DNA from: an uncultured Flavobacteriaceae bacterium
GTDB taxonomy: Bacteria > Bacteroidota > Bacteroidia > Flavobacteriales > Flavobacteriaceae
Direction: 5' to 3'
NCBI GenBank assembly: GCA_938018045.1
Contig: CALIIP010000141.1
Location: 1 to 14,342 of the forward strand
Length of the DNA: 14,342 nucleotides
Below the pieces are notes generated by a model. That model did not search any database. It had not been told where the DNA came from and saw only the letters and a list, made by a program, of their open reading frames with translations. The position numbers and the translations under genes were made by a program. Position 1 is the first letter of the stretch, and each line of letters starts with the position of its first letter. Shown in pieces: positions 6,215 through 13,352 of this stretch.

Positions 6215-7822
6215 TTGAAAGACTCTATTACTTATCTCGTCCAACAATTATTAGTTAAAAATAAAATTGCCTTTGACAAAAAAGAACTTAGTTTTCAAAT
6301 ACAAAGTCATCCTTCATTTCCAAGTCTACATGCAATTACAGGTGTTTTATCTCATTTTAATATAGATAATCTTGCCTTAACAGTTCCTGTTGATTCTGGA
6401 ATATTAAAGCAATTGCCTAATAATTTTTTAGCACAAATAAAAAGTGGAAATGGAGATGATTTTGTGGTGGTAAGTAAAGGAAATTTACATTGTACAATTA
6501 TTACTTCTAATAAGAAAAAAGAAAAACTTACTAATGATGAGTTTTTAAAAAAGTTTACAGGAATTATTGTTGCTGTTGAAAAAGATGCACTATTAGAAAG
6601 TAAAACAACTAAAAACAACTTTGATAAAATTTTATTAGCCTTAACATCATTATTACTTGTTGGTTTATTAGCAACTTCAACAGTCTCTGTTACTTTCATT
6701 CTTTATTTTGTTTTATGTGCTATTGGTGTTTTTATAAGTAATGCTATTATTCAACAAGAACAAGGAAATCAAACTACTTTAGGTGACGCTTTTTGTTCTG
6801 GTGCAACAGAGAAAAAGGATTGTGATGCCGTAATAAGTTCAAAAGGGGCTTTACTGTTTAATCGATTTAAATTAAGTGATTTGAGTTTTGTTTTTTTTAC
6901 TGGATTGACACTTGTCTCATTATTACTTTTTCTTCAAGGAAATAATTTAAACACTTTATACGCAATTAGTATTGCTGCATTACCTATAACAATATATTCT
7001 ATCTATTATCAAGCAATAATAGTAAAAAAATGGTGCTTGTTGTGTTTGGGAATTGTTGGAACTCTTTGGGCACAAGCGGTAATTGTTTTAGTGAACTCAA
7101 ATATTGCTACTTTTTCATTTTCACCAAAATCAATTTTACTTACAAGTTTAGGCTTTTTAATTACAGTTACCTTATGGAATTACATTTCTCCAAAAATTAA
7201 ATCATTAAAAGAGTTAAGTCAAACAAAACTTGACTATTACAAATTCAAACGAAATTTCAATCTATTCAATATGCTTTTAGAAAAATCAAAGTCAATTGAT
7301 ACAACAATTAGTAATGCTTCTGAAATTGTTTTTGGAAATACAAATTCGCCATTAAACATTACAGTTATAACCAACCCTTTTTGTGGGCATTGTAAAAGTG
7401 TACATACCTTAATTGAAGACATCCTAAAAAAGTATAGTAAAGATGTACAAATATGTGTTCGTTTTAATATTAACACAGATAACCCAGAAAATGATGTCGT
7501 TAAAATTACAAGTAGATTATTAGAGATTTACAATTCTAATCCTTTATCGTGTTTAGATGCACTGCACGATATATATGGTGGAATAACTTCAGAAGAATGG
7601 TTAAACAAATGGGAATCTTGCTATGAAAAAGAAAAGTTTACCTCAGTTTTAAACAAAGAAAATGAATGGTGTAAAAACAACAATATCAATTTCACTCCAG
7701 AAATTTTAATTAATGGTAAATCTTATCCTCAAGAATATGATAGAAGTGATTTGATTTATTTTATTGAAGAGTTGGCTGAGAAGGCAACAAATAATCATCA
7801 GAATGAATTAGTGACAACTTAA
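6215..7822 (+). CDS. C39-like / VKOR / thioredoxin fusion, disulfide-forming membrane oxidase
   Basis: A 535-aa enzyme expected to make disulfide bonds in the exported peptide. Residues 1-125 resemble a C39-like domain (SHPSFPSLHAITGVLSHFNI) but lack the catalytic Cys and His, so it is more likely a binding domain. Hydrophobic segments lie near 139-157, 159-179, 222-241, 247-270, 274-294 and 306-324. The VKOR cysteines are visible: loop pair Cys194/Cys203 and the quinone-proximal CLLC at 274-277. Residues 380-530 are a DsbA-like thioredoxin domain with CGHC at 390-393 and cis-proline Pro495 in NFTPEILING. The TTG at 6215 is chosen because an in-frame stop lies at 6194, no ATG precedes the conserved N-terminus, and the homology-like region starts immediately. 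It sits just upstream of the six-cysteine peptide gene, its likely client. Confidence 0.88.
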   Translation: MKDSITYLVQQLLVKNKIAFDKKELSFQIQSHPSFPSLHAITGVLSHFNIDNLALTVPVDSGILKQLPNNFLAQIKSGNGDDFVVVSKGNLHCTIITSNKKKEKLTNDEFLKKFTGIIVAVEKDALLESKTTKNNFDKILLALTSLLLVGLLATSTVSVTFILYFVLCAIGVFISNAIIQQEQGNQTTLGDAFCSGATEKKDCDAVISSKGALLFNRFKLSDLSFVFFTGLTLVSLLLFLQGNNLNTLYAISIAALPITIYSIYYQAIIVKKWCLLCLGIVGTLWAQAVIVLVNSNIATFSFSPKSILLTSLGFLITVTLWNYISPKIKSLKELSQTKLDYYKFKRNFNLFNMLLEKSKSIDTTISNASEIVFGNTNSPLNITVITNPFCGHCKSVHTLIEDILKKYSKDVQICVRFNINTDNPENDVVKITSRLLEIYNSNPLSCLDALHDIYGGITSEEWLNKWESCYEKEKFTSVLNKENEWCKNNNINFTPEILINGKSYPQEYDRSDLIYFIEELAEKATNNHQNELVTT

Positions 7823-7831
7823 TGAGCCTTA

Positions 7832-7902
7832 TTGTCATTCCTGCGAAGGCAGGAATCCAAACCTAAACTAATTATAGATTCCTGCCTTCGCAGGAATGAC
7901 AA
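7832..7902. repeat. Head-to-head pair of REP-like hairpins
   Basis: Two 26-bp arms (7832-7857 and 7877-7902) are perfect inverted repeats around a 19-nt spacer. Each arm contains its own small hairpin, ATTCCTGC-GAAG-GCAGGAAT. Repeats of the type GTCATTCCTGCGAAGGCAGG are common extragenic palindromes in many bacterial genomes, including Flavobacteria, and often translate as the familiar VIPAKAGIQ string. No transposase is visible here. It could protect the oxidase mRNA 3' end or act as a factor-dependent stop. No U-tract follows on the plus strand, so it is not a classical intrinsic terminator. Confidence 0.85.
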
Positions 7903-7966
7903 AAAATAATAAAAAAGGAGCCAGTAAAAACTAACTCCTAATAAACATATTTCTCTCGCGAAGAAT

Positions 7967-7987
7967 AGACACAAACTGTGAGTGTCT
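7967..7987 (+). other. Short hairpin upstream of the peptide gene
   Basis: AGACAC (7967-7972) pairs with GTGTCT (7982-7987), with TTTAAAT following, in the 125-bp stretch between the REP pair and the peptide start. It may be a regulator site or a weak RNA hairpin in the peptide leader. No clear promoter with Bacteroidetes TTTG/TAnnTTTG boxes, and no copy of the GGGTAACAAA element, was found in this stretch. Confidence 0.25.
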
Positions 7988-8027
7988 TTAAATGTTCACG
8001 GCAAATTTAATATTTAATATTTTAATT

Positions 8028-8210
8028 ATGAAAAATTTAAAGAACTTAGGGAAAGCCCTAAACAAAAATGAACAAAAACAAATTAATGGTGGTGCTCCAG
8101 ATGGAGAGAGATCTTGTTCTACATCAGATGACTGTCCATATTATGAATGCTGTGCTTCTGGATCTTGTATTAGTTGGTCTAGACCTGCTTGTGACTTAGC
8201 AGGTATATAA
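8028..8210 (+). CDS. Double-glycine leader precursor of a six-cysteine knottin-like peptide
   Basis: A 60-aa precursor of an exported disulfide-rich peptide. Residues 1-22 are a leader of flavobacterial type (MKNLKNLGKALNKNEQ...) ending in NGG, with Glu at -8 and Ile at -4 from the cleavage site, as in substrates of C39 peptidase transporters. The 38-aa core (23-60) has six cysteines, Cys30, 36, 41, 42, 47 and 55, giving C-X5-C-X4-CC-X4-C-X7-C. That order is the inhibitor-cystine-knot framework, and ECCASGSC resembles the central part of knottin toxins. The core is acidic (six Asp/Glu, two Arg). The ATG at 8028 was preferred over one at 7992, which would add 12 hydrophobic residues ahead of the conserved leader start. 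The oxidase lies upstream and the C39 transporter downstream. Precursor call is firm; fold and activity are inferred. Confidence 0.85.
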   Translation: MKNLKNLGKALNKNEQKQINGGAPDGERSCSTSDDCPYYECCASGSCISWSRPACDLAGI

Positions 8211-8279
8211 TTAAATGATACTCCTTGTGTATTTTGAATAAATTTTAAAATAAGCAGGGTAAGTAATTATTTTGTCTAT

Positions 8280-8311
8280 TAAAGAGTAGGTTTCTTTTTG
8301 CCTACTCTTTA
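8280..8311 (+). terminator. Stem-loop between peptide and transporter genes
   Basis: AAAGAGTAGG (8281-8290) and CCTACTCTTT (8301-8310) pair perfectly, with one more T-A pair outside and a T-rich 10-nt loop, followed by ATATAAATT. It lies 70 nt after the peptide stop and 38 nt before the transporter start. It would suit a partial terminator or mRNA-stabilising hairpin that makes precursor mRNA more abundant than transporter mRNA. The U-tract is interrupted, so termination is probably incomplete. Confidence 0.6.
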
Positions 8312-8349
8312 TATAAATTATAACTGTTCCTATCCCTTAAATTTAATTT

Positions 8350-10539
8350 GTGCAAAAAAAATTTCCAAATTACATACAAACAGAAGCAAAGGATTGCGGT
8401 CCTACCTGTATTAAAATCATTGCCAAACACTATGGCAAGACCATTAATACACAACAACTCCGCATGCTTAGCGAAACCACACGTGAAGGCAGTAGTCTTC
8501 TTGGCTTAAGTGATGCTGTAGAATCTATGGGTTTTAAATCCTTGGGTGTAAAATTGTCTTATGAGAAATTATTAGAAGCTCCATTGCCTTGTATCTTACA
8601 TTGGAACAAAGATCATTATGTAGTGTTGTATAAAATAAAAAATGGGGTACTATATATATCAGATCCTGGACATGGCTTAGCAACATTTACTAAAGAAGAA
8701 TTTTTGAAGCGCTGGGTTGGTAACAACGCTGATGATACTACACAAGAAGGGATTGCGCTATTAGTTGAGCCAACACCACTATTCTATCAATCAGAATTTG
8801 AAGAAGAGGAAAAATTTGGGTTTAGTTTTATTTTTAAATACCTCTTTAAATACAAAAAATTTATAGTTCAACTAATTATTGGTCTTTTGGCTGGTAGTTT
8901 GTTGCAATTAATAGTCCCTTTTCTTACTCAAAGTGTGGTAGACGTAGGAATAAAAAACCAAGACATTAACTTTATTTACTTGATTCTTTTTGCCCAATTA
9001 TTTTTATTTGTTGGAAAAGCCGCTTTAGAAATCATAAGAAGTTGGATCTTATTACACCTAAGTACTCGCATTAACATTTCTTTAATTTCTGATTTCTTTA
9101 TCAAATTAATGAAATTACCACTTTCATACTTTGACGTACGAATGACTGGAGATTTATTACAACGCATCAATGATCATAAAAGAATAGAAAGAATTCTTAC
9201 AACCTCATCTTTAACGGTTTTATTTTCGTTCTTTAATCTTATCATTTTCAGCTTTATTTTAGGTTATTATAGCATGCAAATATTTGCAGTGTTTGTTATA
9301 GGAAGTGTGCTATACTTTGCTTGGGTACTGTTTTTCTTTAAAAGACGGAAAGATCTTGATTACAAACGCTTTTCTGAAGTAAGCCAAGAACAGAGTAAGG
9401 TTATAGAACTCATCAATGGTATGCAAGAAATTAAATTGCACAATGCCGAAAAACGTATGCGCTGGAATTGGGAATACGTGCAAGCACGTTTATTTAAAGT
9501 AGCAACTAAAAGTTTAGCCCTTGAACAAACACAAAGTGTTGGCTCTAACTTCATCAACGAAATTAAAAATATGCTTGTTACTATTCTTTCTGCAAAGTTA
9601 GTGATTGACGGAGAAATAACATTGGGAATGATGATGGCAATTAGTTACATCGTAGGTCAATTAAACGGTCCTGTAATGCAATTGATTGGTTTTATGCGCG
9701 ATGTACAAGATGCTAAAATCTCTATTGATAGGTTGGGTGAAATCCATAATATGGAGAATGAAGAAAAAGATGGTGACCAAAAGATTACCAACATTCCAGA
9801 TAATTCTGAGATTAACTTAAAAAACATATCCTTTAGATATGTTGGTGCTTTGGAGCCAGTAATAAAAGATTTATCGCTCACAATTCCTGCAAATAAAACA
9901 ACTGCAATAGTTGGTGTAAGCGGAAGCGGGAAAACAACTTTAATAAAATTATTACTTCGTTTTTATAATATTGATTCTGGAGAAATAAATATCAATAATT
10001 TTAATCTCAATAACATTTCTCAAAAAGTATGGCGTTCTCAAGTTGGTGTTGTAATGCAAGAAGGGTATATATTCAATGATACTATTGCACAAAACATTGC
10101 AGTTGGTGAAGATCATATTAATCAAGAAAAATTGACACACGCCATTGATGTTGCTAATATTTCAGATTATATAGATGGTTTACCTTTAGGTTATAACACA
10201 AAAATTGGAGCAGAAGGGACAGGGTTAAGTACAGGTCAAAAACAACGTTTATTGATAGCTCGTGCTGTTTATAAAAATCCTAAATTTTTATTTTTTGATG
10301 AAGCCACATCTGCATTAGATGCCAATAACGAAAAAGTAATCATGGAAAAATTAAATACGTTTTTTTCTGATAAAACTGCAGTTGTTATTGCGCATAGATT
10401 AAGCACCGTTAAAAATGCACATCAAATTGTTGTGTTAGATAAAGGGAAAATTGTAGAAATAGGAAACCATAAGGAATTAATAGCATTAAAAGGCAATTAT
10501 TATCATTTAGTGAAGAATCAATTGGAATTAGGTAAATAA
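8350..10539 (+). CDS. Peptidase-containing ABC transporter (C39 protease, membrane domain, ATPase)
   Basis: A 729-aa bifunctional exporter that should cut the precursor after Gly-Gly and move the core peptide across the inner membrane. The N-terminal C39 domain (1-135) has the full active site: Gln10, Cys16 in AKDCGPTC, His89 in KDHYVVL and Asp105 in SDPGHG. The six-helix ABC membrane domain is about 160-455. The ATPase follows with Walker A GVSGSGKTT (522-530), signature LSTGQ (626-630), Walker B FLFFDE ending at Asp650-Glu651, and H-loop His682 in IAHRLST. The GTG at 8350 is taken as the start because an in-frame TAA lies at 8344 and the C39 domain starts at once. The membrane fusion gene begins 3 bp after its stop. 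Length and domain order are normal for this family. Confidence 0.95.
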   Translation: MQKKFPNYIQTEAKDCGPTCIKIIAKHYGKTINTQQLRMLSETTREGSSLLGLSDAVESMGFKSLGVKLSYEKLLEAPLPCILHWNKDHYVVLYKIKNGVLYISDPGHGLATFTKEEFLKRWVGNNADDTTQEGIALLVEPTPLFYQSEFEEEEKFGFSFIFKYLFKYKKFIVQLIIGLLAGSLLQLIVPFLTQSVVDVGIKNQDINFIYLILFAQLFLFVGKAALEIIRSWILLHLSTRINISLISDFFIKLMKLPLSYFDVRMTGDLLQRINDHKRIERILTTSSLTVLFSFFNLIIFSFILGYYSMQIFAVFVIGSVLYFAWVLFFFKRRKDLDYKRFSEVSQEQSKVIELINGMQEIKLHNAEKRMRWNWEYVQARLFKVATKSLALEQTQSVGSNFINEIKNMLVTILSAKLVIDGEITLGMMMAISYIVGQLNGPVMQLIGFMRDVQDAKISIDRLGEIHNMENEEKDGDQKITNIPDNSEINLKNISFRYVGALEPVIKDLSLTIPANKTTAIVGVSGSGKTTLIKLLLRFYNIDSGEININNFNLNNISQKVWRSQVGVVMQEGYIFNDTIAQNIAVGEDHINQEKLTHAIDVANISDYIDGLPLGYNTKIGAEGTGLSTGQKQRLLIARAVYKNPKFLFFDEATSALDANNEKVIMEKLNTFFSDKTAVVIAHRLSTVKNAHQIVVLDKGKIVEIGNHKELIALKGNYYHLVKNQLELGK

Positions 10540-10542
10540 ATT

Positions 10543-11832
10543 ATGCCAAACAATAACGAAATAGAACTCCGTAGTGAGCAAATACAAGAAATCTTAACAG
10601 CAGTACCAAACTGGATGATACGGTGGGGAAATACCTTGTTGTTGCTATTATTAATAATGTTATTATTTATTTCGTGGTTTGTAAAATATCCAGATATTAT
10701 CACAACAGCATCTGTAGTGACAACAGAGATTCCACCAGAAAAAATATTTGCTCAAACAAATGGAAAAATCACTAACTTTTTAGTAAAAGATACTATCAAA
10801 GTCTCAAAAAATACAGCAATAGCCATACTTGAAAATACAGCAAATTATGAAGATGTGTTCTTATTAAAATCAATTGTTGATACTATTAAACTAAATAAAA
10901 ACGCTTTTAATTTTCCTATAGAACAATTGCCTTTACTGTTTTTAGGTGAGTTAGAAACCGATTTCGCATTGTTTGAAAACAGTTACATGCAATATACACT
11001 CAACAAACAATTACAGCCGTTTAATAATGAGTCTATTGCAAACAAATCATCTATTAAACAAATGAAAAGACGCTTGCGAAGTATGCAATCTCAAAAAAAA
11101 TTAAATGCTTCTGAACTTTTGCTAAAAAAAACAAGCCTTGACCGACAAAAAGGATTGTTTGATGAAGGAATTATTGCAGCGCAAACCTATGAAAACAAAC
11201 AACAAGAATACTTACAAGCAGAGCGCTCTTATGAGAATTTAAGTCTTTCAATTTCTCAAATAAACGAAGCAATTAGTAACGGTTACAAAACTTCAAAAGG
11301 GACTCAGATAAACAAAACACGTGAAGAAATGCAATTGTTAAAATCTGTTATTCAATCTTTCAATCAGTTAAGAATAGCCATAAAAGATTGGCAACGAAAG
11401 TTTATATTGAAATCTTCTATTGATGGTAAGGTATCATATTTAAGTTTTTGGAACGAAAACCAAACGGTACAAAATGGAGATTTGGTTTTTACCATTATTC
11501 CATCTGAAGCTAAAAACTTTATTGCAAAGTTAAAAGCTCCTGTTAGAAATTCAGGAAAGATAAAAAAAGGTCAAACTGTTCAAATAAAACTAGAAAATTA
11601 TCCAAGTGATGAATTTGGTGTGTTAAATGGTGTGATTTCAAGTATTTCTCCCGTTCCAGATAAAAATGGGATGTATCTCATCAATGTCGATTTGCCTAAT
11701 AATATGAAAACTTCATACAATAAAGAAATCATTTTCAAACAAGAAATGATTGGTTCTGCAGATATAATTACCGAAGACTTACGATTAATTGATCGTTTCT
11801 TTTCTCAATTGAAAGGGATCTTTAACAACTAA
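10543..11832 (+). CDS. HlyD-type membrane fusion protein of the peptide exporter
   Basis: A 429-aa periplasmic adaptor that would link the C39 ABC exporter to an outer-membrane channel. It has a short cytoplasmic N-terminus, one transmembrane helix near 29-47 (a Leu-rich run ending FISWFVKYPDII), and the first half of a lipoyl-like domain about 60-105 (EKIFAQTNGKITNFLVKDT). A long alpha-helical hairpin spans about 160-285, including FDEGIIAAQTYENKQQEYL. The second lipoyl half is about 288-325 (SIDGKVSYLSFWNENQTVQNGDLVF), and a beta-barrel domain makes up the C-terminal 100 aa. It starts 3 bp after the transporter stop, so the two are one operon. No TolC-like gene follows; the next gene is convergent, 6 bp away. 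Confidence 0.93.
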   Translation: MPNNNEIELRSEQIQEILTAVPNWMIRWGNTLLLLLLIMLLFISWFVKYPDIITTASVVTTEIPPEKIFAQTNGKITNFLVKDTIKVSKNTAIAILENTANYEDVFLLKSIVDTIKLNKNAFNFPIEQLPLLFLGELETDFALFENSYMQYTLNKQLQPFNNESIANKSSIKQMKRRLRSMQSQKKLNASELLLKKTSLDRQKGLFDEGIIAAQTYENKQQEYLQAERSYENLSLSISQINEAISNGYKTSKGTQINKTREEMQLLKSVIQSFNQLRIAIKDWQRKFILKSSIDGKVSYLSFWNENQTVQNGDLVFTIIPSEAKNFIAKLKAPVRNSGKIKKGQTVQIKLENYPSDEFGVLNGVISSISPVPDKNGMYLINVDLPNNMKTSYNKEIIFKQEMIGSADIITEDLRLIDRFFSQLKGIFNN

Positions 11833-11838
11833 TAAGAC

Positions 11839-13311
11839 CTATAATTTGTCACTAAATTTTCTGAAATTATATGTTTTACTTCTTGAATTATAAAATCCAA
11901 AAACAAAATAGTCATCATACTTAAATACGGTATCAATCTTATCAACTTCATTTGACTTGTTAATCAAATCTTTATAAATTTTTATTTTATCAAAGACATT
12001 CCTTTCAAATTCACCCTCTAGATGATTGAAGTTCTCATCAAACAAACATTCTATATAAGTTGATTTTGTATTTGTGTAAGAGTTGAAAGCAAAGAAAGTA
12101 GGATTGATAGAAACAGAAATTGCTCCAATTGTTCCTATTGGTATCATTCCAAATCCTCCCATCATCATCATTCCAGGATTTGATTTAATTTCTTTTTTTC
12201 CACCAAGAATTATTTGATGGTTTCCATTAATTTTATATACAGCTATTCCTAAATCTCCTGAAGTAATTTTACGCAAATATTTTTTGGTTTTTTCCATTTC
12301 TCTGTATGAATCATACATTCCTCCTTCTTGAATTATTGGAGAGTTTTTAAAAGAAATAGTGTCATTAACTGTTGTAGAGTATTCTTTCTTTAATTCTCCG
12401 GACTCATACGCATGAACTCTAAAAATAAATTTCTCAGATGTTGAAACCATTGTGTATAAATTATCTCCACTTATATAAGAGTTTGCTTGCTTCTTTGTTT
12501 GTTTTGGAACAAAAGGCTTCTCAATCTGTCTTAGTTTGTAATCAAATGTTTCAAAATCAAGTGATATTATTTGAGTGTACTCCTTATTGTTATCAAATGT
12601 GAAAACTAACTGATTTCCTCTTAAATATAACTTGCTTTTTTCTGAAGTAACTTCAATTGAATTAGGATTAGATTCTTCTATTTTTATTGGAGACATAAAC
12701 GTTGCCATAACTTCTGAATCTAAAAACATTTTATAGAGTACTGTTTTTTTTCTTTCCTTATTGATGAACATTTCATTTGAAAAATCTATAACATCTTTTT
12801 TATAACTAGCATCATCATTAAAAGAATAAATATTAAGTTTAGAAGTGTTTTTTGAAATTGTCATTAAATAAAACTTATTGTCAAGTGTAATCGTTTCAAG
12901 ATATTTCTCGTCTTCTAGTTTTAAATCCAGTTCTTTAAATACAGACTCTTTTTTATTGTATGAGAAATCAACATATCCAAATTTTGTATACTTCTCATTA
13001 GACATAAATAATCTATACGTGTTATCTTTAGAAATACTACTTCCTATTAAAGCTTTATACTTTCTTCTTCTGTTCTCAGAATTTAATTCCGCTATTTTCT
13101 CAAATTTATTGTTTAATAAGTAACCATATACTTTTTGGGAATCAAACAAGAACATTGAAATGTCACCATTTCGATTATTTACTATTGGAACCGATCCTCT
13201 AAGAAACGTTTGCGAAGTTTTTAAATTATTTTCAAAAGAACCAATTCTGTCTTGCGACAAAGTTATAGAACAAGAAAATATGGCAATAAGGATGGTGACC
13301 TTTTTAATCAT
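11839..13311 (-). CDS. Exported protein of unknown function (490 aa)
   Basis: I do not recognise a family. Residues 1-19 are a signal peptide (MIKKVTILIAIFSCSITLS, cleavage probably before or after Gln20). The mature protein is rich in short beta-strand-like stretches with recurring turns such as NNRNGD and KFYLMTISKN, which could fit a beta-propeller-like fold, but no diagnostic repeat is clear. A striking Met/Gly-rich hydrophobic segment (GMMMMGGFGMIPIGTIGAIS) lies near 370-395 and may insert in or touch a membrane. It converges with the membrane fusion gene, leaving 6 bp between stops, and lies 41 bp downstream of metG on the same strand. Nothing ties it to peptide export apart from position. 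No C-terminal Por-type sorting domain is evident. Confidence 0.75.
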   Translation of the reverse strand: MIKKVTILIAIFSCSITLSQDRIGSFENNLKTSQTFLRGSVPIVNNRNGDISMFLFDSQKVYGYLLNNKFEKIAELNSENRRRKYKALIGSSISKDNTYRLFMSNEKYTKFGYVDFSYNKKESVFKELDLKLEDEKYLETITLDNKFYLMTISKNTSKLNIYSFNDDASYKKDVIDFSNEMFINKERKKTVLYKMFLDSEVMATFMSPIKIEESNPNSIEVTSEKSKLYLRGNQLVFTFDNNKEYTQIISLDFETFDYKLRQIEKPFVPKQTKKQANSYISGDNLYTMVSTSEKFIFRVHAYESGELKKEYSTTVNDTISFKNSPIIQEGGMYDSYREMEKTKKYLRKITSGDLGIAVYKINGNHQIILGGKKEIKSNPGMMMMGGFGMIPIGTIGAISVSINPTFFAFNSYTNTKSTYIECLFDENFNHLEGEFERNVFDKIKIYKDLINKSNEVDKIDTVFKYDDYFVFGFYNSRSKTYNFRKFSDKL

Positions 13312-13352
13312 ATAATTTTTTTAGTAAATATAGCAATAAAACTGAAACGTTT

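Noticed and set aside
6352..6699. Minus-strand ORF inside the oxidase gene (and similar ones at 7237, 8976, 9360, 9657, 9952, 10518, and plus-strand 12878, 14133)
   Set aside because: They lie opposite strong, domain-supported genes, lack recognisable domains and have unlikely protein composition.
7823..7865. Mini-ORF beginning MSLIVIPAKAGIQ after the oxidase stop
   Set aside because: This is the familiar translation of the REP-like repeat, not a gene.
7916..7939. AGGAG...CTCCT hairpin as a terminator before the peptide gene
   Set aside because: The stem is broken by mismatches and no T-run follows on the plus strand; a T-run exists only on the minus strand, where no gene ends.
7992..8027. 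Upstream ATG adding MFTANLIFNILI to the peptide precursor
   Set aside because: Would put 12 hydrophobic residues before a leader that already has the usual MKNLKNLGKAL start; the ATG at 8028 gives a normal-length 22-aa double-glycine leader.
8254..8270. GGGTAAGTAATT before the transporter as another copy of the ECF-like element
   Set aside because: Only GGGTAA matches and there is no AACA box 14 nt later.
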